Numbered from the stretch's first letter, positions 24,740 to 48,779 are shown. The stretch is 64,000 nucleotides of DNA from Cricetomys ansorgei (GCA_026225945.1 JAMJFZ010000107.1:46862501-46926500); one strand, 5' to 3'. Notes: generated by a model from the letters alone, not told the origin. Numbers and translations are program-made.

Positions 24740-25150
24740 CTCCCTCTGTGAGTTGTAGTGGCCCCAAAGCAAAGCAAAGGAAGGAGGTCTTTTCACCCTT
24801 CACTAGACTCTAATGAGAGGTTTTTTTAGAGTTTCTTTTAATGTTCTGTTTATTCTTTCTACCTGCCCATAAGCTTTAGTTATTAATTGAGAGGTTTTGG
24901 CTATGACAGCTGGCCACTGTGGGACCTGATTGTTAGGAGGAGGCCAAGTCAGGGGATCAGGTCCTGGAGGAGCTTTTATTTTTCCCCAGCAGGGTAATCT
25001 TGGTGAAGTCAGTTTTTGCAGAGTTCACCAAGGTATTGGTCTCATTTAAACCCTTTCCTGGGTAAAGGCTCTCTATTTTGAATTTACTTGAGCACAAACC
25101 TGGCATCTGGCTGAGACATTCTGCACTAGCCTTACAGCCTGAATAGCACT
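24740..25150 (-). pseudogene. pol: ERV pol fragment, integrase-like, degraded
   Basis: On the minus strand, 24830-24871 reads GQVERINRTLKETL, which matches the conserved block near the end of the gammaretroviral integrase core. Further upstream in pol (higher coordinates) are short in-order traces of the core, including TDFTKI, but frameshifts separate them. No LTR or other pol domain was recognised beside it. Flanking sequence from about 24400 may belong to the same relic but is unassigned. Confidence 0.62.
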
Positions 25151-26233
25151 TCCATCATGGAGTCAGTTGTGCTAAGATCTAGGGGCCTTCTAAGGTCTGG
25201 AGCTCTGTTACTTCAGGTGGCAGTTAGGGAACTAAGGTTAAGAGTAAAACTTCTACTTATGTCTAAGTTTTCCTATTAGGTGTTTTCTTTACTTTCTTAC
25301 TTATGTCTACTTCGTATCCAATAAACAGACTTTGGAAAGTGCATGACAGAAAAGTAAACACACAAAGAACAAATAAACATAAACAAGTACTGCTACTGCC
25401 TTTCTTCTAAGGAAGCAGCACTCCAAACTGGCTCACCAGAACCTTGTTAGATTTGCTAAATAGTAAGAAAGGAAAGCACCTGTAGATTCTAGTTTGCAAA
25501 TCCTTCTTAGACTCTGAAAATACAGCTTGGTTTTCATGAGTTTCAAGGCAGAGTTGAATACCAGCTGAATGGAGGAAGGCACATATTCTCTCCAGCATAG
25601 AAAGTAAGGCCAGTAAAATTTAAAAGCAGCCTCCAATGGGCATAAGAACCAACTAAATAGCACCAGAGATTTCATTTAGTATAGAATCCCAGAGAAATAT
25701 CTAAGGGAAAAATCTCCTTATCACCATTAAGCTCTTTTAAATGTTCTTTTTTTTTTTTTAACTCTGGAAAGAGATAGAAGAGGAAAGGGTCAATAAAGTA
25801 TGCAATTGTACTTTTCATTTACTTCTAATCTTTCCATTACATGGCATAGATTTCATATTTACAGCCTCAGGGTATGTTGGAGCTAAGCTATACTGAACTC
25901 CACATTTGGATAGTATTGGTTAGATTATGGTGACATCACGAAAGAACAATACCATGAAATATCTATGTCATAATAATTTGGCTAGGAAACTACAGGACTG
26001 CACTAGACTGTTCTAATAAGTTTTAGAACATTCTAGTAATAAGAAATAGTAAGTAATAAAACATAGGAAAATTAGAATAACTCAATAAACATAATTCCTG
26101 CAATGTTAAAATGCTGAGTTGAAGATAAGCCATGGACTGACCAGAGTCGATGCAGAGCTGACCCAGGAATGCCACAGTGCATTTGAGTAGATACTGGGTC
26201 ATCTACATTTGTGGATCCATTTTAATAATTCTA
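25151..26233. other. Intergenic sequence, no gene seen
   Basis: Nothing recognised. Two overlapping antisense frames near 25407-25675 show no family resemblance. Confidence 0.6.
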
Positions 26234-26383
26234 AGCCAGCCCATGGTGGCACAAGCCTTAAATCCCAACACCCAGGAGGCAGAGGCAGGTGGATCCCTGT
26301 GATCACAAGTCCAGCCTGGTCTACAGAGTGAGTTCTAGGACAGTCAGAGTTACAACAGAGAAAACCTATCTTTGAAAAAAAAA
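26234..26383 (+). mobile_element. B1 SINE
   Basis: CCCATGGTGGCACAAGCCTT, GGAGGCAGAGGCAGGTGGAT, TCCAGCCTGGTCTACAGAGT and a poly(A) tail. Confidence 0.9.
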
Positions 26384-26823
26384 ACAAGAAACCTCAAACC
26401 TCAGATCCTCCATTGTGGAGGACTCGGAGAGAAATCAATAAGAATATGAGCGGATCACAGTATTAACTTTAACTAGGCTAGCCCTTGTGTATAAAAGAGA
26501 GTAATCTTGGAACAATTGTTTTTAATTGTCTTAAAGTAATAAGGAGTGATCAAAAACAAGCCGAAAACAGATAGAACTTTCTCCTTCTAAGAAAGGGGCT
26601 GTATTCTTATGTCTTAGGGTAGATCCCAGACAATACCACTAAGAGGCATGACAACTCAAAAAGAAGCCAAAATAAATATAAACTTATACACTGAGGGATC
26701 AAAGTTCAGGGTAGCCAAAAAAAATGTCTGAAACCTGAGGAGAAAGTCTTGACCATGAGAAAGACACTGAAGAGAAACTGTCCAATCCTTACACAGACCC
26801 TTTAAAAAGTTCCCAAGCTAACA

Positions 26824-26956
26824 CCTGCCACAGTGACTTCTACTCAATCCCAGCACTCAGGAAGCCCTGGCAGGCAGATTCCTGTTTGTTTTAGGCCAGC
26901 CTGGGCTACACAGTAAGTTCCAGGTAAATTTTGGCTACAAAGTGAGATCCTGTCAT
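26824..26956 (+). mobile_element. B1 SINE, diverged
   Basis: CAATCCCAGCACTCAGGAAG, AGGCCAGCCTGGGCTACACA and GTGAGATCCTGTCATG match B1. The tail has expanded to a GAAA array. Confidence 0.85.
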
Positions 26957-26970
26957 GAAAAAAAAAAAAA

Positions 26971-27050
<80 letters not shown>

Positions 27051-27054
27051 AAAC
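26957..27054 (+). repeat. (GAAA)n microsatellite
   Basis: A poly(A) stretch followed by about 20 GAAA units, grown from the B1 tail. It creates false lysine-rich and FLS-repeat frames. Confidence 0.95.
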
Positions 27055-27182
27055 AAAACCCCCCCAAAAAAGCCAAACTGAAAAGAAACTTCACTGATGC
27101 TCACAACAAAGCAACTGAATTTGGAGACAGGGTTTAATCAAGCTAACTGCATACTAAATAAAACAATCAAAATTCTCCAGCA

Positions 27183-27400
27183 GGGAGCTGGAGAGAAAGC
27201 TCGGTGGTTAAAAGCACTTGTTGCTCTTATAGAGGACCTGAGTTCAGTTCCCAGCACCTACACGGCAACTCACAACCATCTGTAACTCCAGTTTCTGGGA
27301 CTTTGACCCTGTCCTGCCCTCCAAAGACACCAGCATATACATAGTGCACATATATACATGCAGTCAAAACACTCATACACATAAAAATGTCTAAATTTAA
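27183..27400 (+). mobile_element. B2/B3 SINE
   Basis: GGAGCTGGAGAGAAAGCTCG, GGACCTGAGTTCAGTTCCCA and CTCACAACCATCTGTAACTC give head and body; the tail ends in an A-rich run. Confidence 0.9.
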
Positions 27401-27851
27401 AAAAAAATTAGCAGAACAAAACAATATCTACAGTTCCTGCAATCCAGTTATGTCAGCAACATGAAGAAACACATTCAATAGCAAAAGCAATCAATGAAAA
27501 CCAGCCCACAAAGTGACCCTTGTATTTTGACTAATCAATATGGACTTTTTTAAAGTTGGTATAATTCTGCCCCAAACAAAACAACATGAGAGTAGGGGGA
27601 AAAATAATAATAGCTAAAAATCAAAATAAAGAGAAATAGACCAAAACCACTATTTATTATCTGTACGTGTCTTTCTCTACTGTTGTAAACTCCAGAGCCA
27701 GGCAGTGTGTGTGGTGGGGGTGGAGTCTGTCTGTCTCTCTGCCTGCCTGTCTGTCTGAGAAAATAAATGCAGCATTTATTTGTAGATCAAACCCAAGGCC
27801 TTGCACATTTGAGGAGGAGAAGTGACTCTTCCCAACTTTGATGCATTTTTT

Positions 27852-27962
27852 TTTAGACATGGTCTCACTATGTAGCCCTATGGCTTGGAAGACATGTTGC
27901 CCCAAAGCGATCAGCCTGTGTTGGCCTCCGAGAGCTGGATGTATGCCCAGCTTGGTGCACAT
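27852..27962 (-). mobile_element. Old B1-like SINE, antisense
   Basis: AGACATGGTCTCACTATGTA and TTGGCCTCCGAGAGCTGGAT are inverse B1 landmarks. A CTGT/CTGC-rich tract lies just upstream at about 27727-27757. Confidence 0.65.
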
Positions 27963-29388
27963 TTTTAATGTGTATCATTTTGCCAGGATCTGAGGTAGTT
28001 TTGCACACTGGAATATGAGACCAAATGAGGTGACAAGGGAACAGGAATGCATTCTATTCACAAACCCATGCAAGACAACAGAATGCTGGTTCCAGTAAAA
28101 GCAGTTGTCCGGCAGATCAGCTCACATACCAAGCTTTGTGTTTGGAATCAAAATTCAATCACTTCAGTATTTGTCAGAGAGTAGTTCATACCTCTTTCTT
28201 CAGAATGACTTAGAGCAGTTGTTACAGGGCAAACTTTGGGTCCAAGTCACTGGTGTGCTAAAATTCCATCTCTATGGATGGATCTGGGAACTCTTCACTG
28301 TGAATCTGCCAAGTACCCTAGGCTATTCTTACACTAAGGAATACTAACTAATGTTTCTTTTGGCAGACTAAGAGCTGGCAAAAGAAAGTCGTAGGTGAAG
28401 CCTGTGGGCAAGTTTCACACCCCAGGCACTATGGGAAACTCTTCAGTGGGGAGGAGCTGTCCTGTGAATGATGGGATGTTAAGAAACACCTCTAGCCTCT
28501 CCCCCCACCCCCACACCACCTCCCAGTTGTTTCAAATAAAAAAGCATTTAGACAATGAAACCTGTACCTTGGGAATTAAAAGAGTCCCCATAAGAGGAGA
28601 GCCACTGCTTTGGGACTTCGGAGAAGTAAGGATGTTGCCAGAAACTGGAAGGCAAAGCAAGATGGGAAAGCTTCCAAATATTAGAACTGCTATCCCAGGC
28701 TAGGGTTGGACCTCCAGCAAGAGTTTCTGTATAAGCTTGCAGCCTATTGCTTACAGAACAGGCCAGACCTGTATTCTCACTGTGCATCAGATGTTAAGAT
28801 CAAATTTTAAAAGTTGGCCACAGCCAACTTCAGCCCTGAATCATAATCTATTTTTTATTTATTTTATGTTTTTATTAAATGCATGCACGCGCATACAGGC
28901 ATACACACCTGCAATGTTGCACATGTGGAAATCAGAGGACAACTTCCAAGAAACAGATCTCTCCTTCCATCATGTGCATAATTGTATCAACAGAGAGGCC
29001 ACAAACAGCAGTTCTTAGAGTAGCACTTTGCGCTTTATTGCATACAACACACAGGAGAAAGGGGGGATTTAAAAAAATTAGTTACAGTTTTTTCTGCAGG
29101 TCTGACTTACCCTCCTGCTAAGTCTCCAGTAAGTGAGTGTTTTATGAGCCACAGCATGAAATGACTCAGTCTCTAGAGATGCTTGTCCATGCTTGTAAGA
29201 CATGCACTCTCAAGGGCAGGTAGTACTGACCCATTCCTGGTGCCTGGAGGAAAGTTGGCTCCACAGAACCATAGTCTTGAGCAACTCTACCAGCTATTTC
29301 AACTCTACAATTGTTGATTGTATTGTTTCACTGGGAAGGCATGAGTAATGAACAGGAAACCATTATGTAGGAATATAAAATACAGACA
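27963..29388. other. Intergenic sequence, no gene seen
   Basis: Unassigned apart from the B3 fragment. Small open frames around 28105-28800 lack recognisable features. Confidence 0.6.
28848..28990 (-). mobile_element. B3-type SINE fragment, antisense
   Basis: T-rich tail then CACATGTGGAAATCAGAGGA and CAACTTCC, typical of an inverted B3 body; the head is missing. Confidence 0.55.
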
Positions 29389-31250
29389 CCAGCCCAGCCT
29401 GGCCCCAAAGCCCAAAACCACCCCACCTTCCCACCCAGCTTCTGAGTCTCAGAGACCAGTTCAGGAAGACAGCCCCTGGCACTGTGCATGTCAAGCAAGC
29501 CAGCCAGGAGACCAGGTAGGAAGTCTGCTCACTGACCCCTACCACTACACCAGCCCAGCCAGGCCCAAAAGCCCAAAAACATCTCCATCTTCCCACCCAC
29601 TCCCCCACTTCCTGTCATACTTCTGAGTCCTGGAGACCAAGTTGGCCTGACCTTCCCTGCCTCAGCCAGACCACACAAACCAACCATGAGACAAGGCAGA
29701 CAGCTCCTTCCCCAGAGCAGACCACACAAGCCAGCCAGAAGAACACTCTCCAAGTGTTCTTCCCAACTCAGACAGAGACTCCTGCTGGACCAAAGGCCAA
29801 GCCAGCCACCAGAGCTCCAGTACCCACCTTGGGCAGAGACCCCCTGTGACAAGAGGCCACAAACAACAGAAGACCAGAGAAGAAAAGAAACCAAGAAACA
29901 AAACACTCGTCCAATAAAAACAAACCCAAGAATTTGGCACCTAATCCTATAATCATTCCAAACCCAGAGGTGTAAACACCAGCATAAGAACACAACCAAC
30001 AACAACCAAGGCAGCAAGTCACCTCTAGAGCCCAAATACCCTACTATAACAAGCCCTGAACACCTTGACACAACAGAAGCGCAAGAAAATATCTTAAAAC
30101 CAACTTTATGAAGATAATAAAAGCTCTTAAAGAGGAAATGAATAAGTCCCTCGAAGAAATAAGACAAACAATGGGAGGAATCGAATAAATTCACTAAAGA
30201 AACCAGGAAAGCACAAGCGAATGGGGAAATAGAACAGGTGGTGCATGTGGGCTGCGGGAGGGTGGGAATGGGAAGAAACAGGACCAGGTCGGGGAAAAGG
30301 GATGGAGGGAGAGGATATATGGATAGAAAACTGGAATTGGAGGACATTTGGGGAGAAATCAGGAGAATGAAGGGAGTGGAAACTCATTGGAATCAATGAA
30401 GGAGACCCTAACAAAAATCTCTAAAATGGAGGATAGGGAGCCTAAAAAGGCCATCTCCTGTAACCAGGCAAAGATTCCAGTGATAGGACTGGGACACCAT
30501 CCCAGCCACAAAACCTTCAATCTATAACCTAATCTTCCTATGCTAAAGGAGAGGACCCATGACTGATACTCCAGAGAAGGCCAGGGAAGAGAGACTGAAA
30601 AGCTAGGAGGGGACTTCTAAAATTATCCCTCTCTTCTCATAGATTGGTGCCCAGCCCATTCCTCATCACAGAGGCTCCCTCTAGCAGCTGATAGGAGCAG
30701 ATACAGAGGTCGCAGGCCAAACAAACTGCAGAGCTCAGGGAACCCCATGGAAGAGGTAGAGGAGGGATTTCTGGAACCAGAGAGGTTGAGGACCATCAGG
30801 AGAACAAGCCCCATGGAGTCAACTGATTAGCACTCTTAGGGGCTCACAGAGCCTGAAAAAGTGGATGTGGAACCTGCTGGGTCCCCCAAATATGTCTTGA
30901 GGTTGCCTGACCTGGTGTTCTTGCAGAACTCATACAGACTAGAGTTGAAGAGGGGGTGGGGGTGTTCTCAACCTTTGCCTGCCCTTGGGACCCTTCTCCC
31001 CCTGCTCTATTGCCTAGTCCACCCTTGAAGTAGGGAATCATGCCTGACCCTGTTCCATCTTGTGCCATGTTTGAGCAATAACCCTGAGAGGCCTGCTCTT
31101 TCTTAGGGAGGGGCAGAGGTGGGGTGGGAGGATGGGGGTGTAGATCTAGGGGAGATGGGGGGAGCTGGAGTGGAGGGAGGGGAGGAAGGGTGTTGGGATG
31201 TATTATATGAAAGAAGAAAATTTTAAAAAATAAATAAACATAAATAAAAT
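29389..31250 (+). mobile_element. L1-family element with both ends but most coding sequence missing
   Basis: The 5' part has tandem monomer-like units: ACCAGCCCAGCCTGGCCCC at about 29389 and a related ACCAGCCCAGCCAGGCCCA at about 29549. An ORF1-start-like segment follows at about 30040-30230 (GAAGATAATAAAAGCTCTTA, AAAGAGGAAATGAATAAGTC). From about 30235 the sequence changes to a rodent L1 3'-UTR-like tract with a G-rich polypurine zone (31108-31200) and the tail ATATGAAAGAAGAAAATTTT plus an A/T-rich end. ORF2 is absent. It is either an internally deleted L1 or a half-L1 (HAL1-type) element. The long antisense frame across 29529-30347 is a compositional shadow. Confidence 0.7.
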
Positions 31251-31949
31251 GTAAGTGGAAGCTGATTAGACAGTAGTTGTCATAAAATAGCTTCTAATCC
31301 TCCAAAATTTATATTTTAAAATTGCTAAATGTTATCTTTGTTCACCAAGCCCTTTAATTAATACCTATAACATGGTGGTTATATTAGTCAACATTTAAGT
31401 GCTTAATTTGCCATCTGGAATTGTAGACGTTCCCTGATAAAGATATATTTTCACTTGTTGCATTTTCATTTTTAGCATAAGACAAAAATAAGCAGATATT
31501 AATATGATAACATTATGATAGCTCCATAAACTCAAGCTTTCCTCCCTTCTTTCCATTGCACTTGATATTGAAACACAGTAACAATCTAAAAAAATAAAAA
31601 TTAAAAAAAAAAAACCTACACAGAAAGATCACATCAGTCTTCCGTGTCTCGACCAAAATCTCTACAGTGCTTGTAATAGGAGAAAGCATTTAACAACTAT
31701 ACATGATGTACATGCTTTCATTCCCTAATTGTTTCCTGTACATTACTCAAGAATACAATTAACAACTGTGGCACTGAAGTAGCTGATAAAGTTGCTGGAG
31801 GCCAAGGCTCTGAACCAAGCCTTGTTAGGACTCACATCCCTGTTACTAAACTCAGGCTCAGCCCTGGCTGGAGGCCCTGGGAGCTTTGCGTTTTGTCCTC
31901 TGCAAAGAGTGTGGGCGGGAGGATTTGATCCTTTCAACATTTGACTCCT
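31251..31949. other. Sequence between the L1 tail and FRG1 promoter
   Basis: AT-rich up to about 31740, then rising GC content toward the promoter. No gene seen. Confidence 0.6.
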
Positions 31950-32253
31950 CTGTCGGCGGCGGAAAGCTGCTAGAGACCTTCGTGTCCACCAGGGGGCGCC
32001 TCTGTCTGCCCTGACTGTTAGGAGAAAAAAAAAAAAGCACTAAAATCTGGTACTTCGCTGCAGGTTGGACCCTCCACGGCCTCCGTAGCGCCTCGACCAC
32101 AGTAAACAGGAAGTGAGGGAGTCACAGCGTTGAATTGAAGGAGGCGGAGTACTCTTTGGAGACTCCCTCAGTTTCCGCCGTTAGACCCGCTCCGGGTCCT
32201 TCTCCCAGCTCACAGGAACTCCTCCGGAGGCTGCCACCGCTTAGTTGCGAACC
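31950..32253 (+). promoter_or_regulatory. FRG1: FRG1 promoter and 5' UTR region
   Basis: This GC-rich, CpG-enriched stretch precedes the FRG1 start codon and, unlike its flanks, is free of obvious SINEs. It contains an ETS-like CAGGAAGTGAGG near 32107 and a CTCF-type core further upstream. No TATA box is seen, which fits a housekeeping promoter. The transcription start cannot be placed by eye; I expect it between about 32150 and 32220. Confidence 0.7.
31986..32000 (+). promoter_or_regulatory. CTCF-type binding motif upstream of FRG1
   Basis: CCACCAGGGGGCGCC matches the vertebrate CTCF core (CCASYAGRKGGCRS) at every position on the + strand. It lies about 250 bp upstream of the FRG1 start codon. 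Binding itself is inferred. Confidence 0.75.
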
Positions 32254-45070
<12,817 letters not shown>

Positions 45071-45117
45071 CGTGGATGTTTTTTGTTGCCTTGGTTCTTG
45101 TTTTTTGTTTTTTCCTG

Positions 45118-45123
45118 AATAAA
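45118..45123 (+). terminator. FRG1: FRG1 poly(A) signal
   Basis: A canonical AATAAA lies 48 nt after the FRG1 stop codon. The 3' UTR is therefore only about 70-80 nt, with cleavage expected near 45135-45145. Confidence 0.9.
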
Positions 45124-45145
45124 AATGTTCAGTATAAATGCTTTT

Positions 45146-46249
45146 ACAGAGTTCTTAAGTCCTTTCAAAATTAATGCTTAATTTAGTATCTAGTTTGACA
45201 AAAATTGATCTATTTTAATCCAGGTCTTGATGGGATTTATATTTCAGATAAATGCTCCCACTTAAAGGACTACAGAATTTTACATTCTCTGAGTTTCCTG
45301 TCATGTTACTCCAGAAAACACATTCCCCGCCATCATGGACTCTTACTATTGCTGTGCTGTCTCTCTTTACCTCAGTCCAAGCTAGGTCTGTACATTCAGA
45401 GGACACTAGAAACTCAAGCTAAGTAGTAAGTGAAATTCTTCTTTTTTTTTTTCCTTTTGTTCTCCATGTCTGGTTGCTTGTTTGTTTTGTGGTCTACTAA
45501 CATAACAAGGATTGTCCTGTTGTTAGAAGGACATTTCAAAACCAGCCTGTCTCAAAAAAGAAAAAAAAAAAAAGAAAAAGCAGTTTCCACATTCAGGGTG
45601 GGCTTTCCCATGTCACTCAAGGACATCAGGACAGCTCTTCAGGGGAGGATCTCTACTAAGCTGATTATAGTTTAAAAACTTTGCTAACTTGCCAAACACT
45701 GCCAACTTCTAGATTTTATGTTCCATGTCTCTCCAGATCTGGAGTTAGTGCTCCGCCTATAAGCACAGTACCTATGGTACTAATGAGCGCTTTTAGAAGG
45801 AGCTCTTGCAGGAGAGCCAGCCCACTGTATCCCTGTCCCAGCAGCTGGGAATCTGTCTTTACACTCAGTCCAGACTGTAGAACTTTGTAAGGGACATTTT
45901 TCAGTGTATCAGACAATAGGAAGAGGGTGGGGATGCTGGTAAACATGCTTCTACACAGCAGCAGTGTGCCACAGTCAGAAACCGTCCAAGGTAAAATACC
46001 AGCATTTCAAGGGTGTGAAAACCTGCAAACTGGCATAATCATCTGGGCTTTTCCTCCTCACACCACAAATGAAGTAAATAGCTCAAAATTACAGAATAAA
46101 ATGACCTAACCCACCTATAGTCTTCAGTATTGATTTCCAAGAACCATCCTTAGATGTAAAGCTTAATGCATTTGAAGTTTGCATTTGAAGAAAATCTCCA
46201 AGGAAATCTGAAATCACAGTTTGGGGGACACACTTGAAGATGGAAAGAT
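45146..46249. other. FRG1 downstream intergenic sequence
   Basis: Mostly unassigned. A short B1-like tail (AACCAGCCTGTCTC plus A-run) lies at about 45539-45575. No further poly(A) signal of note or gene seen. Confidence 0.6.
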
Positions 46250-47198
46250 CTCATGTTGAAGGATTGGCAGAATTAATACTATTTTTTAAAAAATGTCTAT
46301 ATTGTGCAATACAATCTCTATTCAATGCAGTCCCCATGTTGTTCTTCACAAAATTAGAAAACAGCAATCACAAATTCATATGAAAGCATAAAGACTGAGT
46401 AATGCAGTCCTTAGCACTATCACAATACCCAGTCTCATACTACAGACTATACTATACTATACATACTATATTATACATACTATAACAAAAACAACATAAC
46501 ACAGACACAAAGACAACACTAACAGAATAGTGGACTCAGACTATGATTCTGTGTACATTTGTCAGAAACATTGGAAAAAAATACTGCTTCTTTAATAAAC
46601 TTCTGGGAAAACTGAAGTTCCACATGTAGAAGAATGAAATTAGATTTACATAATTTACCCTGTATAAAGGTCAAAATTAATTGACAATCACAATGTAAGA
46701 CCTGAAGACTGAAACCATTAGGGGAAAACACTTCAAGTTAAAGGATTATCTGAAAAGGATTCCAGTACCACAGGTAATAATCCCAAGAATTGATCATTGG
46801 AATTACATGAAATGTAAAAGTCTGTACAGCAAAGGAAAAATCACCTGTGAAGAGACAGCCTACAGAATGAGGGGAAAGCAAAAGGGGAGGGGGGACTACC
46901 AATTATACATCAGACAGGATTGATACCTAGAATAATAAAAATTACATAAGTCATATTCATTAAATGGAATGATCTAAACTGACAGTCCTCACAAGAAGAC
47001 ATGCAAGTGGCCAATAAATACTTGGAAAATATTCAACATCCTGAGCTAATAGGAAAATGCAAATGAAAACTACTTTGAGATTCCATCGCCTCCAGGAAAG
47101 CTCATCAAGAAAGCATGCTGCAGAAGATGCAGGGAAAGAGGAACTCCTGTACGTTGATGATGGCAATGCAGACTGATGCAACTGCTTTAAAAATTATG

Positions 47199-47396
47199 GA
47201 AGGGCTCGAGAGGGATCCGTGGCTAAATGCACTTGTTGGCCTTGCAGAGGAACTGAATTTAGTTTCCAGCAGCCGCATGTTGGCTAATCTCAATCTGTAA
47301 CTCCAGTTCCAGAGGATCTGACAAATGGCCTCTGGCCATTGCACACACAGGGAGTGCAGACAGACATGCAGGCAAAACTCCCATACCCATAACAAT
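47199..47396 (+). mobile_element. B2/B3 SINE nested in L1
   Basis: AAGGGCTCGAGAGGGATCCG, AATGCACTTGTTGGCCTTGC and CAGCAGCCGCATGTTGGCTA follow the B2 layout; a B1 follows directly. Confidence 0.82.
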
Positions 47397-47398
47397 AA

Positions 47399-47550
47399 TG
47401 CCGGGTGTGGTGGCACGCTCCTTTGAAGTTAGCAAAGGCAGAGGCTGACGGATCTCTCGAGTTTGATGCCAGCATGGTTTACAGAGTGAGTTCCAGGACA
47501 GGCAGGGCTACAGAGAGAATCCTTGTCTCGAAAAAAATAAGAGTAATAAT
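47399..47550 (+). mobile_element. B1 SINE nested in L1
   Basis: TGCCGGGTGTGGTGGCACGC, AGGCAGAGGCTGACGGATCT and CAGGGCTACAGAGAGAATCC, with an A-rich tail. Confidence 0.92.
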
Positions 47551-47936
47551 AATAAGCCTTTAAAAAGAATCAGCATGGATGTTTTTCAAAACTGAAGAAC
47601 TACCATATAAGATTACCTTACTACTTAAGTGTATACACCAACAACTAAGCGACATGCTGCAGAGATACCTTCACACCCATGCTCATTGCTTCACTGTTCA
47701 CAATAGCCAGGACACTGAACCAGCCAATTTGCTCATCAACAGATCAGTAGATAAAATGTGGTGCCAAAACACGGTGGAACTTTAAACAGCCATACAGGAA
47801 AGTGAAGTCAAGACATTTGTGAGAAAATAGATCCACTGGAAATCATCAGTTTTGAAATAAGCTAAACTCACAAATACTACCTGTTTTATAATGCTGGATT
47901 TAAATTTCGAATTACATGTGTGTTTATATCTGGGGG

Positions 47937-48280
47937 TGTCACGAAACTAGATGTAGGACGCCAAACCAGCACTATGCTAAGATGGCGCCAGCTTCCGGAT
48001 GGCTTAGTAGTAAACAACAGCTTTGCGCATGCGCTACAGTTGAGAACAGCTTGGCTCTTAGTAACACACCCATAACAAACCCGCAAATGCGGATATGCAA
48101 ATGAGGTGTTGCAGAGGTAGCCTATCAATGGGAACCACGATTCCTGCAGTGTATATAAGCAGCTTGCCCCTGGGATTCAGGGCCATTCTCTCCTGTTTTC
48201 AACCTCCTGATTAAACTGCCTTGAGAAGGAACCAGTCGTGTCGTGTTTCTTTCCTTGCTGGTCGAGGTCGGCGCGTCACA
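47937..48280 (+). mobile_element. 5' LTR of a class II-like endogenous retrovirus
   Basis: The 344-bp segment starts TGTCAC and ends GTCACA, giving TG...CA ends. It carries a TATATAAG box at 48152 and an ATTAAA poly(A) signal at 48210, and a primer-binding-site-like sequence follows directly. The 5' part contains AAGATGGCGCC and ATGCAAAT-type promoter motifs. It inserted into an older L1. Confidence 0.85.
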
Positions 48281-48282
48281 TT

Positions 48283-48300
48283 TGGTGGCCCGTACGGGGA
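48283..48300 (+). promoter_or_regulatory. Retroviral primer binding site
   Basis: TGGTGGCCCGTACGGGGA starts 2 nt after the LTR end, the normal position for a tRNA primer site. I could not assign the priming tRNA. Confidence 0.7.
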
Positions 48301-48380
48301 ACGTAAAAGTCCCGGGGTTCCAGAACTCTTGGCAGACAGGGCGATCGATCGGTAAGTGCCTAGGTAAGTAGGCCAATATT

Positions 48381-48578
48381 CAAGCTCTCGGAAGGAGACT
48401 AAACTAAAGGACCACGGTAAAGCGGCGGTAGTGTCAAGCTCTCAGAAGGAGACTAAACTAAAGGACCGCGGTAAAGCGGCGATAGTGTCAAGCTCTCGGA
48501 AGGAGACTAAACTAAAGGACCGTGGTAAAGTGGCGAGACTAGACTAAACTAAAGGACCGCGGTAAAGCAGTGATAGTG
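48381..48578 (+). repeat. 54-bp tandem repeat array in the ERV leader
   Basis: Units begin CAAGCTCTCGGAAGGAGACT at 48381, with near-identical starts at 48435 and 48489. A partial fourth unit runs from about 48539. Each ends in a variant of GACCGCGGTAAAGCGGC. The array lies between the primer binding site and the gag start. Confidence 0.9.
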
Positions 48579-48623
48579 AATCTGTGTGTCCGTCGCGGAT
48601 ATACAGAACTAGAAAGTGAAACC

Positions 48624-48779
48624 ATGGGTGCCTCACCTTCCTGTCCAATGAAATTGGTTCTACAAGAACTTCTCCGCACTCGCGGAATTAAGATAAGGGA
48701 TAAGATCATAGTTCATTTCTTGCAGGAGGTGGATACCATAGCTCCATGGTTTGCAGCTGCAGGTCATGTAAGATCATAG
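48624..48779 (+). pseudogene. gag: ERV gag N-terminal fragment (matrix-like), frame-broken
   Basis: An ATG in good context (ACCATGG) opens MGASPS, a myristoylation-type start like that of betaretroviral Gag, followed by a matrix-like stretch containing APWFAAAGHV. The frame reaches a stop at 48777 because the segment 48701-48768 is repeated exactly at 48769-48836, and 68 is not a multiple of three. The sequence resumes in another frame after the second copy and is lost by about 48880. No capsid or nucleocapsid region remains, so this is a broken remnant. Assignment to Gag rests on position after the LTR, primer site and leader and on the N-terminal motif. Confidence 0.75.

Larger units (their letters stand above)
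46250..47936 (+). mobile_element. Old L1 3' portion interrupted by B2, B1 and the ERV
   Basis: Sense-strand sequence resembles the decayed L1 ORF2 end and 3' region. Landmarks are AAATTCATATGAAAGCATAAA near 46374, CAAGTGGCCAATAAATACTTGG near 47003, CATGCTCATTGCTTCACTGT near 47680 and ACAATAGCCAGGACACTGAA near 47700. Stops interrupt every frame. A B2 and a B1 sit inside it, and the ERV LTR truncates it at 47937. Confidence 0.75.

Noticed and set aside
29529..30347. 272-codon antisense open frame, the longest in the window
   Set aside because: It reads the complement of an L1 5'-UTR-like region; composition is skewed (L, S, F, W) and no domain is seen. It has no splice or promoter context.
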